Shown here piece by piece: positions 28,453 through 37,638 of a stretch of DNA of 64,000 nucleotides. How positions within the stretch are numbered: the stretch's first letter is position 1; each line of letters opens with the position of its first letter. A program made the translations under genes and the position numbers. Under the pieces are notes generated by a model. It was not told the origin of the DNA. It saw only the letters and a list, made by a program, of their open reading frames with translations, and did not search any database. Source of the DNA: Paludibacterium paludis (lineage in GTDB: Bacteria > Pseudomonadota > Gammaproteobacteria > Burkholderiales > Chromobacteriaceae); assembly GCF_018802605.1 (NCBI RefSeq), contig NZ_CP069161.1, positions 3,968,001 through 4,032,000 of the forward strand, in the 5' to 3' direction.

Positions 28453-29822
28453 CGTGCGGCCTCCCTGGCCATGGCTTCGACCTCGCCGATGAAAACCTCG
28501 GCGCGATGGGCATAGTTGCGGAACATGTCGAGGCTCGCGCAGGCCGGCGAGAGCAACACCGCATCACCCGACCTGGCGATTTGCGCGGCTTCGCGCGTTG
28601 CCTTTTCCAGAGTGTCGCAGCGCACGACCGGGATCTCTCCGTCCAGCGCCGCCTCGATCTTGTCCGCATCGCGGCCGATCAGCACCACCGCGCGCGCGAC
28701 GCCGCGACAGGCGGCGCGCAGCGGCGTGAAATCCTGCCCCTTGCCGTCGCCCCCGGCGATCAGCACCACCGGACGCGTCATACCGTACAACGCGGCCTCG
28801 GTGGCGCCGACATTGGTGCCTTTCGAGTCGTCGATGTAGGTCACGCCGGCCACCTCGGCGACTTTCTCCACCCGGTGCGGCAAGCCGCGGAACGTGGTCA
28901 GCGCCTCGAGCAGCACGGAGCGCGGCAGGCCGATGCCTTCGCACAAGGCCAGCGCCGCCAGTGCGTTCGCCGCGTTGTGCAGGCCTTCGAGCTGAAGCGA
29001 GCCGACCGGCAACACGGGGCTCCCGGACGCGGCAAGCACGTACCGGCCGTTCGCGTCTTTTTGCAGGTGGTAATCCGCGACCTGCGCCAGCGAGAACCAG
29101 CGCACCTCATGGCCGGGCCGCGCCATCGCGCGCACCAGCGCGTCGTCGCGATTGAGCACCTGCACGCCCCGCCCGGTGAATACCGCGCTCTTGGCATGGG
29201 CGTAATCGAGCAGATCGTTGTAACGATCGAGGTGATCCTCGGAAATGTTCAGCACCGTCGCGGCATCCGCTTCGAGGCTGTACGTCGTCTCCAACTGGAA
29301 GCTCGACAGCTCGAGCACCCACACGTCGGGCCGCTTGCCCGCCTCCTCGCGCTCCATCAGCGCCTCGAGCACCGGCAAACCGATATTGCCCGCCACCACG
29401 GTATCGAGACCGGCGGCGCGGCACAGATGGCCGACCAGCGAGGTCACCGTGGTCTTGCCGTTGGAGCCGGTAATGGCGATGACCCGGCTGCCGTCGCGCG
29501 CGATCGCGCGCGCCAGAAGCTCGATGTCGCCGACCACTTCACCGCCGGCCTTGCGCCAGCGCGCCAGCGCGGGCGTCGACAGGGGCACGCCGGGACTCGT
29601 CACCACAAGATCGGCGCCGGCGAAGGTCAGTTCATCAAACTCGCCAAGAGCGAGGTCGACTCCCGGCAGCGCCGTCTGGAAACGATCCAGGTTGGGCGGC
29701 ATCTCGCGGCTGTCGGCGACCGTCACGCGCGCGCCTCGGGCGGCCAGATAGCGCGCCGTGGCAAGCCCGGTATCTCCGAGCCCGACTACCACGATGTGAC
29801 GGTTATCGAATCGCATATTCAC
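28449..29822 (-). CDS. murD: UDP-N-acetylmuramoyl-L-alanine--D-glutamate ligase
   Basis: This is the second Mur ligase, adding D-Glu. The 457-residue protein has [23 protein letters not shown] loop [16 protein letters not shown], and the C-terminal [13 protein letters not shown] and [15 protein letters not shown]. The start is GTG at 29822 with GAGG five bases upstream; the ATG two codons later (29816) is possible. It sits seven bases behind mraY. Confidence 0.95.
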   Translation of the reverse strand: MNMRFDNRHIVVVGLGDTGLATARYLAARGARVTVADSREMPPNLDRFQTALPGVDLALGEFDELTFAGADLVVTSPGVPLSTPALARWRKAGGEVVGDIELLARAIARDGSRVIAITGSNGKTTVTSLVGHLCRAAGLDTVVAGNIGLPVLEALMEREEAGKRPDVWVLELSSFQLETTYSLEADAATVLNISEDHLDRYNDLLDYAHAKSAVFTGRGVQVLNRDDALVRAMARPGHEVRWFSLAQVADYHLQKDANGRYVLAASGSPVLPVGSLQLEGLHNAANALAALALCEGIGLPRSVLLEALTTFRGLPHRVEKVAEVAGVTYIDDSKGTNVGATEAALYGMTRPVVLIAGGDGKGQDFTPLRAACRGVARAVVLIGRDADKIEAALDGEIPVVRCDTLEKATREAAQIARSGDAVLLSPACASLDMFRNYAHRAEVFIGEVEAMAREAAR

Positions 29823-29829
29823 TTCATCC

Positions 29830-30915
29830 TCAACGCAGCTTGATGGTGGACAATCCGGCCAGCACCAGCATGATGGTGATGATCCAGAAACGGACCACCA
29901 CCTGGGTTTCCTTCCAGCCCTTCAATTCGTAGTGATGATGCAGCGGCGCCATGCGGAACACGCGCTTGCCGGTCAGCTTGAACGAGGTCACCTGGATCAT
30001 CACCGACATGGCCTCCATCACGAACAGTCCGCCCATGATGAACAGCACGATCTCCTGGCGAACGATCACGGCCACCGCGCCGAGGGCCGCGCCGAGCGCG
30101 AGGGCGCCAACGTCGCCCATGAACACCTGGGCCGGATAGGCGTTGAACCACAAAAAGCCCAGGCAGGCGCCGCAGATGGCCGCGCAGAACACCGCCACCT
30201 CATGCGCCCCCGGAATGAACGGCAGGCCCAGATAACGGGAAAACACCGCGTGACCGGCGATATACGCGAAAATCGCGAGCGCCGCCGAGACCAGCACGAT
30301 GGGCAGCGCGGCGAGTCCGTCAAGGCCGTCGGTCAGGTTCACCGAGTTGGAGGTGCCGACGATCACGAGATAGGTCAGCACGCAAAAACCCAGCGCGCCG
30401 AACGGATACACGACATTCTTGAAGAACGGCACGATGAATTCCGTCGTCGCGGGCAGACTCGCGGTACCGACCAGGAATACCCCCGTGCCGATCGCGATCG
30501 CCGATTGCCAGAACATCTTGCCGCGCGCCGACAGTCCTTTCGGATCGCGGTACACCACCTTGCGCCAGTCGTCATAGAATCCGATCGCGCCGGTACCGAA
30601 CAGCACGGCGAGCAGCAGCCATACGTACTTGTTGCGCAGGTCGGCCCACAACAGCACGGTGATACCGATGGACAACAGGATGAGGGTGCCGCCCATGGTC
30701 GGCGTGCCGGCTTTCACGAGGTGGGTCTGCGGCCCGTCGGAACGCACCGCCTGGCCCACCTTCAGTTCGGTCAGCTTGCGAATCACCCACGGCCCCATGG
30801 CCAGGGAGATGCCCAGCGCCGTCAACGACGCCAGGACGGCACGCAACGTCACATAATTGAAGACGTTGAACGCCCGGATATGATGAGCAAGCCATTCGGC
30901 CAACCAGACAAGCAC
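29830..30915 (-). CDS. mraY: Phospho-N-acetylmuramoyl-pentapeptide-transferase
   Basis: This membrane enzyme makes lipid I by moving phospho-MurNAc-pentapeptide onto undecaprenyl phosphate. The 361-residue protein has about ten membrane segments. The first Asp block is FYDDWRKV, the second [10 protein letters not shown], and the [11 protein letters not shown] histidine motif lies near the C-terminus. The gap to murF is a single base. Confidence 0.96.
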   Translation of the reverse strand: MLVWLAEWLAHHIRAFNVFNYVTLRAVLASLTALGISLAMGPWVIRKLTELKVGQAVRSDGPQTHLVKAGTPTMGGTLILLSIGITVLLWADLRNKYVWLLLAVLFGTGAIGFYDDWRKVVYRDPKGLSARGKMFWQSAIAIGTGVFLVGTASLPATTEFIVPFFKNVVYPFGALGFCVLTYLVIVGTSNSVNLTDGLDGLAALPIVLVSAALAIFAYIAGHAVFSRYLGLPFIPGAHEVAVFCAAICGACLGFLWFNAYPAQVFMGDVGALALGAALGAVAVIVRQEIVLFIMGGLFVMEAMSVMIQVTSFKLTGKRVFRMAPLHHHYELKGWKETQVVVRFWIITIMLVLAGLSTIKLR

Positions 30916-30916
30916 G

Positions 30917-32278
30917 TTACACTCCCTCTTTGCGATGACCGCTCAAATGCTCCACCACGCGTTCCATGCGCATGAAGCGAGAACCCTTGACCAGCACGGT
31001 GCTGCCGGGTTCAAGATTGCCATCGAGCCATGCCAACAGCGGCTCGATCGACTCAAAATGCCTGGCGCCCTCGCCGAAAGCGTCGGCGGCGTGACGGCTC
31101 GTCGCGCCCAGCGAGACGAAAACCTCGATGCCGACACGGCGCGCATGCTCGCCGACTTCGGCATGCAGGGCCGGCGCAGTGTCACCCAGCTCCCCGATGT
31201 CCCCCATCACGAACACCCGCGGAGCGGAGGCGCGGGCCAGCACGTCCAGCCCGGCTTTCATCGAATCCGGATTGGCGTTGTAGGTGTCGTCGATCAGCGT
31301 GACACCCCGCTGAGCGGCGATCCGCATCAGCCGGCCTTTCACTCCGCGAAACGCCGCGAGGCCGACGGCAATGTCTTCCACCCCGAGTCCCAGGGCATGG
31401 GCCAACGCGGCGGCGGCCAGCGCATTGCGCACGTTGTGCTCGCCGGCGGCGGGCAGCGCCACGTCCGCCTCGCCATCCGGCGCGACAAGCACGAACCGGC
31501 TGGAGGTCTCCGCCAGCGCCACGTCGCGCGCCGTCACGTCGGCCCCCGCGAGGCCGAAGCCGATCCGGCGGCGAGCGCAGTTCTGTTCGGCAAACCGCGC
31601 CGCGTTCGCATCGTCCAGATTGATCACGGCGATGCCGTCCGGTCCCAGCCCGGCGAAAATCTCGCCCTTGGCGCGGGCGATGCCCTCCACGCCGTCGAAC
31701 TCGCCCAGATGCGCGCGCATCGCGTTGTTCACCAGCGCGACATCGGGAGCGGCGATGCGTGTCAGGTAGTCGATTTCGCCGGTGTGGTTCATGCCCATCT
31801 CGATCACCGCGTAACGGTGCGTGTCATTCAGTTCGAGCAGGGTCAACGGCAAACCGATATCGTTGTTCAGGTTGCCGCGCGTGGCGAGCACGGCCTCCTC
31901 GCCGGCTTTGGCGCGCAGGATGGCCGCCAGCATTTCCTTGACGGTGGTCTTGCCGTTGGAGCCGGTGATGCCGACCAGCGGCACGGAGAACCGGCGTCGC
32001 CAGCCGGCGGCCAGCCGGCCCAGGGCAAGGCGGGTGTCGTCGACGGCGATCAACGGGGCGCCGGGCAGATCGAAGCCGCGCGCGACCAGCGCGGCGGACG
32101 CGCCGCGGGAGAGCGCGTCCGCGACGAAATCATGCGCGTCGAAGCGCTCGCCCTTGAGCGCCACGAACAGATCGCCCGCGCGCACCGTGCGACTATCGGT
32201 TGTCACGCGCAGGATCGTCCGGTCACCGCCGGTAAGTTCGCCACCGGCCAGACGGGCGGCGTCAGACAGCATCAGCAT
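30917..32278 (-). CDS. murF: UDP-N-acetylmuramoyl-tripeptide--D-alanyl-D-alanine ligase
   Basis: This is the last cytoplasmic Mur ligase, adding D-Ala-D-Ala. The 453-residue protein has [23 protein letters not shown] loop [28 protein letters not shown] and [12 protein letters not shown]. The start overlaps the end of murE by 17 bases, or 11 if the second ATG at 32272 is used. Confidence 0.95.
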   Translation of the reverse strand: MLMLSDAARLAGGELTGGDRTILRVTTDSRTVRAGDLFVALKGERFDAHDFVADALSRGASAALVARGFDLPGAPLIAVDDTRLALGRLAAGWRRRFSVPLVGITGSNGKTTVKEMLAAILRAKAGEEAVLATRGNLNNDIGLPLTLLELNDTHRYAVIEMGMNHTGEIDYLTRIAAPDVALVNNAMRAHLGEFDGVEGIARAKGEIFAGLGPDGIAVINLDDANAARFAEQNCARRRIGFGLAGADVTARDVALAETSSRFVLVAPDGEADVALPAAGEHNVRNALAAAALAHALGLGVEDIAVGLAAFRGVKGRLMRIAAQRGVTLIDDTYNANPDSMKAGLDVLARASAPRVFVMGDIGELGDTAPALHAEVGEHARRVGIEVFVSLGATSRHAADAFGEGARHFESIEPLLAWLDGNLEPGSTVLVKGSRFMRMERVVEHLSGHRKEGV

Positions 32279-33749
32279 CGTGCGCCCTCCCCCATTCGGT
32301 CAGCGCGTCCTCGGCGACGCGGAAATCGGAAAACGGCCGCTTGACACCATTGATGTCCTGATACTCTTCGTGCCCTTTGCCGGCGATCAGCACGATATCC
32401 CCGGCGCGCGCCTCGCGGATCGCGCGGTGGATGGCTTCGCCCCGGTCCGCCTCGACAACGGGAGAACCCGGCATGCCGGCGAGAATCTCGCCGATGATGG
32501 TCTCGGGCCGCTCACTGCGCGGATTGTCGCTCGTCACGACGGGCACGTCGGCGAGCCGCGAGGCGATCTCGCCCATCATCGGACGCTTGCCGGCATCGCG
32601 GTCGCCGCCGCATCCGAACACGCAGAACAGGCGGCTTCCGGCCGGCCGGATCTCGGCGAGGGTTTCCAGCGCCTTTTCCAGGGAGTCCGGGGTGTGCGCG
32701 TAGTCGATGACCACCAGCGGCTCGTGCGCGCCGCCGATACGCTGCATGCGGCCGCGCGCGGGCTGGATCATCGCCAGGACACGGACGGCTTCTTCCAGCG
32801 CCACGCCGTTGACACACAAGGCGGACAGACAGGCCAGCAGGTTGGACGCGTTGAATCGGCCCAACAGCGACGAGCGGATATCCGCCTCGCCCCAAGGGGT
32901 CGTCACGCGCATCGCCAGGCCATCCAGGGTGGCGGACAGGTTCAGCGGACGCACATCGCCGCCGTCAAGACCGTAGCGCACCACGTCGACACTCGGGTCG
33001 AGCCGGGTCGCAAGATCCGCGCCGAACGCGTCGTCGACATAGATCACCGCATGGCGCAGGCCTTCCCAGTGGAACAGGCGGGCCTTTGACTCGCCATACG
33101 CCTCCATCGTGCCGTGATAGTCCAGATGATCGCGCGTCAGGTTGGTGAACAGGGCCGTGGAGAACGGCACGCCATTGGCGCGGCCCTGGTCGAGCGCGTG
33201 GGAGGAAACCTCCATGGTCACCACGTGCGCGCCCTGGCGGCGGTATTCCGCGAGTTTTTGCTGAATGACGACCGGATCCGGCGTGGTGTGCGTCGACGAG
33301 GCGAGTTCACCGTAAAAACCGCTGCCCACCGTGCCGATCAGCGCGGCCTTCTGCCCCAGCAGCGAAAAGGCCTGGGCCAGCCAGTGCGACAGGGAAGTCT
33401 TGCCGTTGGTGCCGGTGATGCCGATCATCACCATGTCACGCCCCGGATAGCCCAGCACACGGCCGGCGATCTCGCCGGAACGCTCGCGCAGGGCGGGCAC
33501 GGCCAGATTCGGCACGTTCCAGGACGCATTCCAGGCAAAGCCGCCCGCCGGATCCCACAGCACGCCCACGGCGCCCTTCTCCAGGGCCATCGGGATGAAA
33601 TCCCGGCCGTCGGTCTGCCCGCCGGGGAAGGCCAGGAACACGTCGCCGGGCAGAATGCGGCGACTGTCGACCTCCACGCGCCGGATGGCTCCGAGGGTTT
33701 CCAGTTGGGCCGGATCCCAGTCCGGCAGGCTTGTCTTGCGGCTTTTCAT
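32262..33749 (-). CDS. murE: UDP-N-acetylmuramoyl-L-alanyl-D-glutamate--2,6-diaminopimelate ligase
   Basis: This Mur ligase adds the third stem residue. The motif DNPR in VVTSDNPRSERPE marks the meso-diaminopimelate-specific enzyme, so the wall is of the usual Gram-negative type. The ATP loop is GITGTNGKTSLSHWL. I place the start at the ATG at 33749 (495 residues), 11 bases after the ftsI stop; a TTG at 33764 would add five residues and overlap ftsI. Confidence 0.94.
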   Translation of the reverse strand: MKSRKTSLPDWDPAQLETLGAIRRVEVDSRRILPGDVFLAFPGGQTDGRDFIPMALEKGAVGVLWDPAGGFAWNASWNVPNLAVPALRERSGEIAGRVLGYPGRDMVMIGITGTNGKTSLSHWLAQAFSLLGQKAALIGTVGSGFYGELASSTHTTPDPVVIQQKLAEYRRQGAHVVTMEVSSHALDQGRANGVPFSTALFTNLTRDHLDYHGTMEAYGESKARLFHWEGLRHAVIYVDDAFGADLATRLDPSVDVVRYGLDGGDVRPLNLSATLDGLAMRVTTPWGEADIRSSLLGRFNASNLLACLSALCVNGVALEEAVRVLAMIQPARGRMQRIGGAHEPLVVIDYAHTPDSLEKALETLAEIRPAGSRLFCVFGCGGDRDAGKRPMMGEIASRLADVPVVTSDNPRSERPETIIGEILAGMPGSPVVEADRGEAIHRAIREARAGDIVLIAGKGHEEYQDINGVKRPFSDFRVAEDALTEWGRAHDADAV

Positions 33750-33760
33750 ATCCTGTTTCT

Positions 33761-35503
33761 TCAATAATCCACAGGCACCGGAGTGGATTCCGGCACCAAC
33801 GCGTTGTTGAACGGCTCGTCGGGCTGCACGTTGAGCACTCTGAGCGCGCCTCCGGCAATGCGGGAGAAAACCGGTGCCGCCACGGCGCCACCGTAGTACT
33901 TGCCGGCGGAAGGCTCGTCGATCATGACCGCCACGATCAGCCGGGAGCTCTTGCCCGGCGCAAACCCCATGAACAGGGCGCGGTGCTTGTCGGCGACATA
34001 GGTGCGGCCTTCCAGCTTGCGCGCCGTGCCGCTCTTGCCGCCGATGCTGTAACCGATGACCCGGCCTTGCTGCGCGCCGCCGCCTTCGCCGCTGTTGGCC
34101 ACCAGGACCTGGCGCATGTCTTCGGCCGCCTTGCTGTTGAGCACGCGGCGGCCGCTGGTCGGGGTCGGCGACTTGTAAAGCGACATCGGGAGAAGCACGC
34201 CGTCATTGGCGAAAATCGTGTACGCCCGCGCCATCTGCAGCAGACTCACGGAGACGCCGTACCCGAAGGACATGGTGGCCTGCTCGATCGGCCGCCAGCT
34301 CTTGTAGTCGCGCAACCGGCCCGATGCCTCCCCGGGGAAGCCGGTGTTCGGGGCATGCCCGAAGCCCAGCGAATCGTAAAAACTCCAGAAATCCTTGGGG
34401 GGCACCATCAGCGCGAGCTTGCTCGCGCCGACGTTGCTCGACCGCTTGATGACACCCTCGATGTCCAGCGACGGGGACGGGGACACATCGCGGATCAAGG
34501 CCGGACCGATCGTATAGCTGTGGGTATCGAGCACGGTATGGCGATTGGCCTTGCCCTCTTCCAGGGCGATGGCGATGGACAGCGGCTTCATCGTCGAACC
34601 GGGTTCGAACAGGTCGATCACCGCGCGGTTGCGCATCATTTCGGGGGTGACGCCGACCCGGTTGTTGGGGTTGAACGACGGATAATTGGCCAGCGCCAGC
34701 AACTCGCCGGTATGGGCATCGAGCACCACGACGCCACCGGCGCGCGCCTTGTTTTCCTCAACGGCGTTCTTCAGTTCGCGGTAGGCGAGATACTGGATGC
34801 GGTAATCGATCGACAGCGCGACGGTCTGCCCGTCGTGAGGCGGCTGGATGGCGGCGACGTCCTCGATGATCTGGCCGCGGCGGTCCTTCAGCACCGTGCG
34901 GCGACCGTTGACGCCGGACAGCATTTTTTCGCGGGACAGCTCCACGCCTTCCTGACCCTTGCCGTCCACGCCGGTGAAACCGATGATGTGCGAGACGATT
35001 TCACCCGCCGGATAAAAACGCCGGTACTCCTGCTGCTTGGCGATGCCGGGGATGCCGAGCGCCATCACCTTGTCGGCGATCTCCGGATTGATCTGCCGCT
35101 TGATGTAGACGAATTCGCGCTTGCGGTCGGCCAGCTTGCTGTCCAGCTCCTGCGGCGACATTTCCAGCAGGCGTGCCAGTTCGCGCAGCTTGGCCGGCGG
35201 CACGGGTTCCATATCGGCGGGACTGGCCCAGATCGTCTGAACCGGCGTACTGATCGCCAGTGGTTCGCCGTTGCGATCGGTGATGAGCCCGCGGTTGGCC
35301 GGCAGGGTCATTTCGCGGCGGAAGCGCGCTTCGCCCTGATTGACGAGGAAGTCCTGCTGAACAACCTGCAGGTAAACAGCGCGCCCGACGAGCGCGAGGA
35401 ACAGCACACCGATCGCGCCCAGCACAAAACGCACACGCCCTGGCGTCATGCGCAGGGCGGAGCTTGCCTGGGGTGTGCGGTGATTCAGCGAGTGGGAGCG
35501 CAT
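33761..35503 (-). CDS. ftsI: Septal transpeptidase FtsI (PBP3)
   Basis: This class B penicillin-binding protein cross-links septal peptidoglycan with FtsW. The 580-residue protein has a short cytoplasmic tail, one membrane helix (about 25-46), a pedestal domain starting at ANRGLITDRNGEPLA, and the transpeptidase domain. The active-site motifs are STMK (Ser303), SSN in KRSSNVGASKL, and KSGT in GGKSGTARK. The start shares one base with the ftsL stop. Confidence 0.96.
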   Translation of the reverse strand: MRSHSLNHRTPQASSALRMTPGRVRFVLGAIGVLFLALVGRAVYLQVVQQDFLVNQGEARFRREMTLPANRGLITDRNGEPLAISTPVQTIWASPADMEPVPPAKLRELARLLEMSPQELDSKLADRKREFVYIKRQINPEIADKVMALGIPGIAKQQEYRRFYPAGEIVSHIIGFTGVDGKGQEGVELSREKMLSGVNGRRTVLKDRRGQIIEDVAAIQPPHDGQTVALSIDYRIQYLAYRELKNAVEENKARAGGVVVLDAHTGELLALANYPSFNPNNRVGVTPEMMRNRAVIDLFEPGSTMKPLSIAIALEEGKANRHTVLDTHSYTIGPALIRDVSPSPSLDIEGVIKRSSNVGASKLALMVPPKDFWSFYDSLGFGHAPNTGFPGEASGRLRDYKSWRPIEQATMSFGYGVSVSLLQMARAYTIFANDGVLLPMSLYKSPTPTSGRRVLNSKAAEDMRQVLVANSGEGGGAQQGRVIGYSIGGKSGTARKLEGRTYVADKHRALFMGFAPGKSSRLIVAVMIDEPSAGKYYGGAVAAPVFSRIAGGALRVLNVQPDEPFNNALVPESTPVPVDY

Positions 35504-35775
35504 CAGGTCCCCCCTCTCGGTGTCACGACCTGAACTTCTCGGGGATCGGGAGTATGCATGCCCAACCGTGTCGTCGCGGCTTTCTCGATCAACGCGTGGG
35601 CCCCCCAGGTCCCTTGTTCGAGCATCAGCTGGCCATACTCGACATCGAGGTCATGCTGGGATTTCTGTTCCTTTTGCAAGTCGCTGTAAAGCTTGCGGGC
35701 CACGTACTGCGAGGTCACCACGGACCAGGCGCACAGGACGAGGATGACAAGCAGGATGGCGTTCAACCTGTTCAT
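35503..35775 (-). CDS. ftsL: Cell division protein FtsL
   Basis: This is a small bitopic divisome protein of 90 residues: one membrane helix right at the N-terminus ([20 protein letters not shown]) then a periplasmic coiled coil (about 28-60, [17 protein letters not shown] onward). It forms the FtsQLB complex. The start at 35775 gives an ATGA overlap with rsmH; the six residues upstream (MAGGGG) belong to the rsmH frame context. Confidence 0.92.
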   Translation of the reverse strand: MNRLNAILLVILVLCAWSVVTSQYVARKLYSDLQKEQKSQHDLDVEYGQLMLEQGTWGAHALIEKAATTRLGMHTPDPREVQVVTPRGGT

Positions 35776-36734
35776 GCCGCCACCTCCCGCCACGCGCCGC
35801 GCGTGCGTTCGGCCACGCGCATGATGGCGCTGCGCGCGCGCGCGTTATCCCGGACTTCCTCCTCGGAAGGCTTGACCGCCTTGCCCGCGAGTTTCAGCGG
35901 CGCTTCGGGCATATCGCTCGCGCGCACAGCGACCCAGGAGGGCAGCGTGTCCGTCGTGCTCGCTTCCCGCAGGAATTGCTTGACGATGCGGTCCTCGAGG
36001 GAATGAAAGCTGATCACCGCGAGACGGCCGCCCGGCGACAACCGCCTTGCCGCCTGTGGCAGGACATCGCGCAGCTCGTCGAGCTCGCGGTTGATGAAAA
36101 TCCTTATCGCCTGGAACGTTCTCGTCGCCGGATCCTGACCCGGTTCCCGAGTACGGACGTTTTGCCCAACGAGGAGAGCGAGCTCACGCGTCGTCGTGAT
36201 GGGACTGACTGCCCGTTGCGCAACAATGGCTGCTGCGATCTTGCGAGCAAACCGCTCTTCACCATAAGTCTTGATGACCTCCCAGATATCGGCCTCTTCG
36301 GCGGTGGCCAGCCATTCGGCCGCGGTACAGCCGCGGGACGTGTCCATGCGCATGTCCAGCGGCGCGTCGAAACGGAAGCTGAACCCCCGTCTTCCGTCGT
36401 CGATCTGCGGCGAGGAAATGCCCAGATCCATCAGCACGCCATCGACGGCGGCGATGCCAAGCCTGTCGAGTTCTTCGTCGAAGGCCGCGAAACCATTGTG
36501 CACAAGGGAAAACCGCGAATCTTCGCGAGAGAGCGCCTCGCCGACGGCGATCGCTTCGGGGTCCTTGTCGAACGCGACAAGGCGGCCTTCCGGCCCCAGC
36601 GCCGCCAGAATGCGCCGGCTATGACCGCCTCGACCGAACGTGCAGTCCACGTAGGTGCCGTCGGGGCGGATCGACAGGGCGGCGACGGCTTCGTCGAGCA
36701 GCACCGTGCGGTGAGAAAAGGCGGTGGCGCTCAC
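35772..36734 (-). CDS. rsmH: 16S rRNA (cytosine(1402)-N(4))-methyltransferase
   Basis: RsmH (MraW) methylates C1402 at the ribosomal P site. The 320-residue protein has the full family signature: [29 protein letters not shown] as the SAM loop, [29 protein letters not shown] and [15 protein letters not shown]. It overlaps mraZ by four bases (ATGA). Its place after mraZ is constant in the dcw cluster. Confidence 0.97.
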   Translation of the reverse strand: MSATAFSHRTVLLDEAVAALSIRPDGTYVDCTFGRGGHSRRILAALGPEGRLVAFDKDPEAIAVGEALSREDSRFSLVHNGFAAFDEELDRLGIAAVDGVLMDLGISSPQIDDGRRGFSFRFDAPLDMRMDTSRGCTAAEWLATAEEADIWEVIKTYGEERFARKIAAAIVAQRAVSPITTTRELALLVGQNVRTREPGQDPATRTFQAIRIFINRELDELRDVLPQAARRLSPGGRLAVISFHSLEDRIVKQFLREASTTDTLPSWVAVRASDMPEAPLKLAGKAVKPSEEEVRDNARARSAIMRVAERTRGAWREVAA

Positions 36735-37177
36735 AGCGTGAAATCTCCAAGGTGCCGGGCCAGGTCATCCTGATCGAGCTCCAGGGCGGCGCGGGTCTGG
36801 GCTTCCCATTCCTCGCTGTTCCACAGCTCGAAACGGTTGCCCATGCCGACAAGGGCGACGTCCTTGTCCAGACCGACAAGGTCGCGCAGACGGGATGGCA
36901 GAAGAATACGGCCGGCGGCGTCCATTTCCAGCGTTTCGGCATGACCAAGCACCAGACGTTGATAGCGCTTGAGCACGGGATTGCCGGCAGGCAGGGTCAG
37001 AAGCCGCGCTTCGACGGGTTTCCAGTTGGGTTCGGGATAAAGGAGCAAGTGATCCTGGGATTCGAGTGTCACGACCAGCCGGTGCCCGAACGCGGACAGC
37101 AGTGTCTCGCGGTGCCTGGCCGGAATGGCCAAGCGACCCTTGCTATCAAGAGACACTACGCTGACACCACCAATCAT
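36731..37177 (-). CDS. mraZ: Transcriptional regulator MraZ
   Basis: The 148-residue predicted protein has two tandem SpoVT/AbrB-like domains. The first has [16 protein letters not shown], the second [23 protein letters not shown]. MraZ forms a ring and represses its own dcw promoter in E. coli. The start at 37177 matches the family N-terminus ([14 protein letters not shown]); the frame up to 37237 runs into the operator. It is the first gene of the cluster. Confidence 0.95.
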   Translation of the reverse strand: MIGGVSVVSLDSKGRLAIPARHRETLLSAFGHRLVVTLESQDHLLLYPEPNWKPVEARLLTLPAGNPVLKRYQRLVLGHAETLEMDAAGRILLPSRLRDLVGLDKDVALVGMGNRFELWNSEEWEAQTRAALELDQDDLARHLGDFTL

Positions 37178-37211
37178 GATTCTCTGGACTGACCTCTCGC
37201 CGGGTGAAACT

Positions 37212-37247
37212 CCCCACAATGCCCCACTTTTCCCCACTTTCCGCCAC
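37212..37247 (-). promoter_or_regulatory. MraZ operator: four 10-bp-phased GTGGG repeats
   Basis: On the plus strand, CCCCAC occurs at 37212-37217, 37222-37227 and 37232-37237, and CGCCAC at 37242-37247, exactly 10 bases apart. On the minus strand this reads as repeats of GTGGGG/GTGGCG, the known MraZ box pattern. They lie 35-70 bases upstream of the mraZ start, and the distal box overlaps the -10 element, which explains autorepression. Confidence 0.9.
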
Positions 37248-37274
37248 TATAAGAAAGAACATGGCCGGGGTCAA
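37246..37274 (-). promoter_or_regulatory. Sigma70-like promoter of the dcw operon
   Basis: On the minus strand, TTGACC (37269-37274) and TATAGT (37246-37251) are separated by exactly 17 bases. The predicted transcript would begin near 37239, inside the MraZ boxes, leaving a leader of about 60 bases before mraZ. Confidence 0.75.
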
Positions 37275-37561
37275 TATCAGCAAGAACGAATTCACCTTTT
37301 GCGACAAAGACTTAGCCGCAGCGTCAAAACGCAATAACCTTGTCAAATCAGGGGGTTAAAAACGGGACTAAAAGTGGGATATGAAACGAAATGGTCATCA
37401 GATATGCAACAGATCAGCCAGGACAACATCGGAAGGGCATTAATCAGCACTACAACATCAATACGCCGACTACTTTAAACGCAAGTCGAATCCAGAACCC
37501 TGACCCGTCATTCTACGCCTGACGCCGGAATCGCGCCATCGCGCCTCGTGCCGCGCCGCCG

Positions 37562-37584
37562 GATGAGCGATTTTTGAAAGTTGC
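37562..37584 (+). promoter_or_regulatory. Upstream element shared by the two effector-like genes, copy 1
   Basis: This 23-base block matches 40451-40473 at 17 of 23 positions without gaps (TGAGCG..TT.T.G.AAGT.GC). It ends 54 bases before the ATG of the 894-codon gene; the second copy ends 57 bases before its gene. Both are followed by TA-A-TC, then GGCG-TAC, and an ACAGGAA ribosome site. Bases 37275-37561 otherwise show nothing I can name. Confidence 0.5.
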
Positions 37585-37638
37585 CGCCCCCCCGTTCCAC
37601 CTACAGTCGGCGATACGGAAAACAACAGGAAGACAGGC

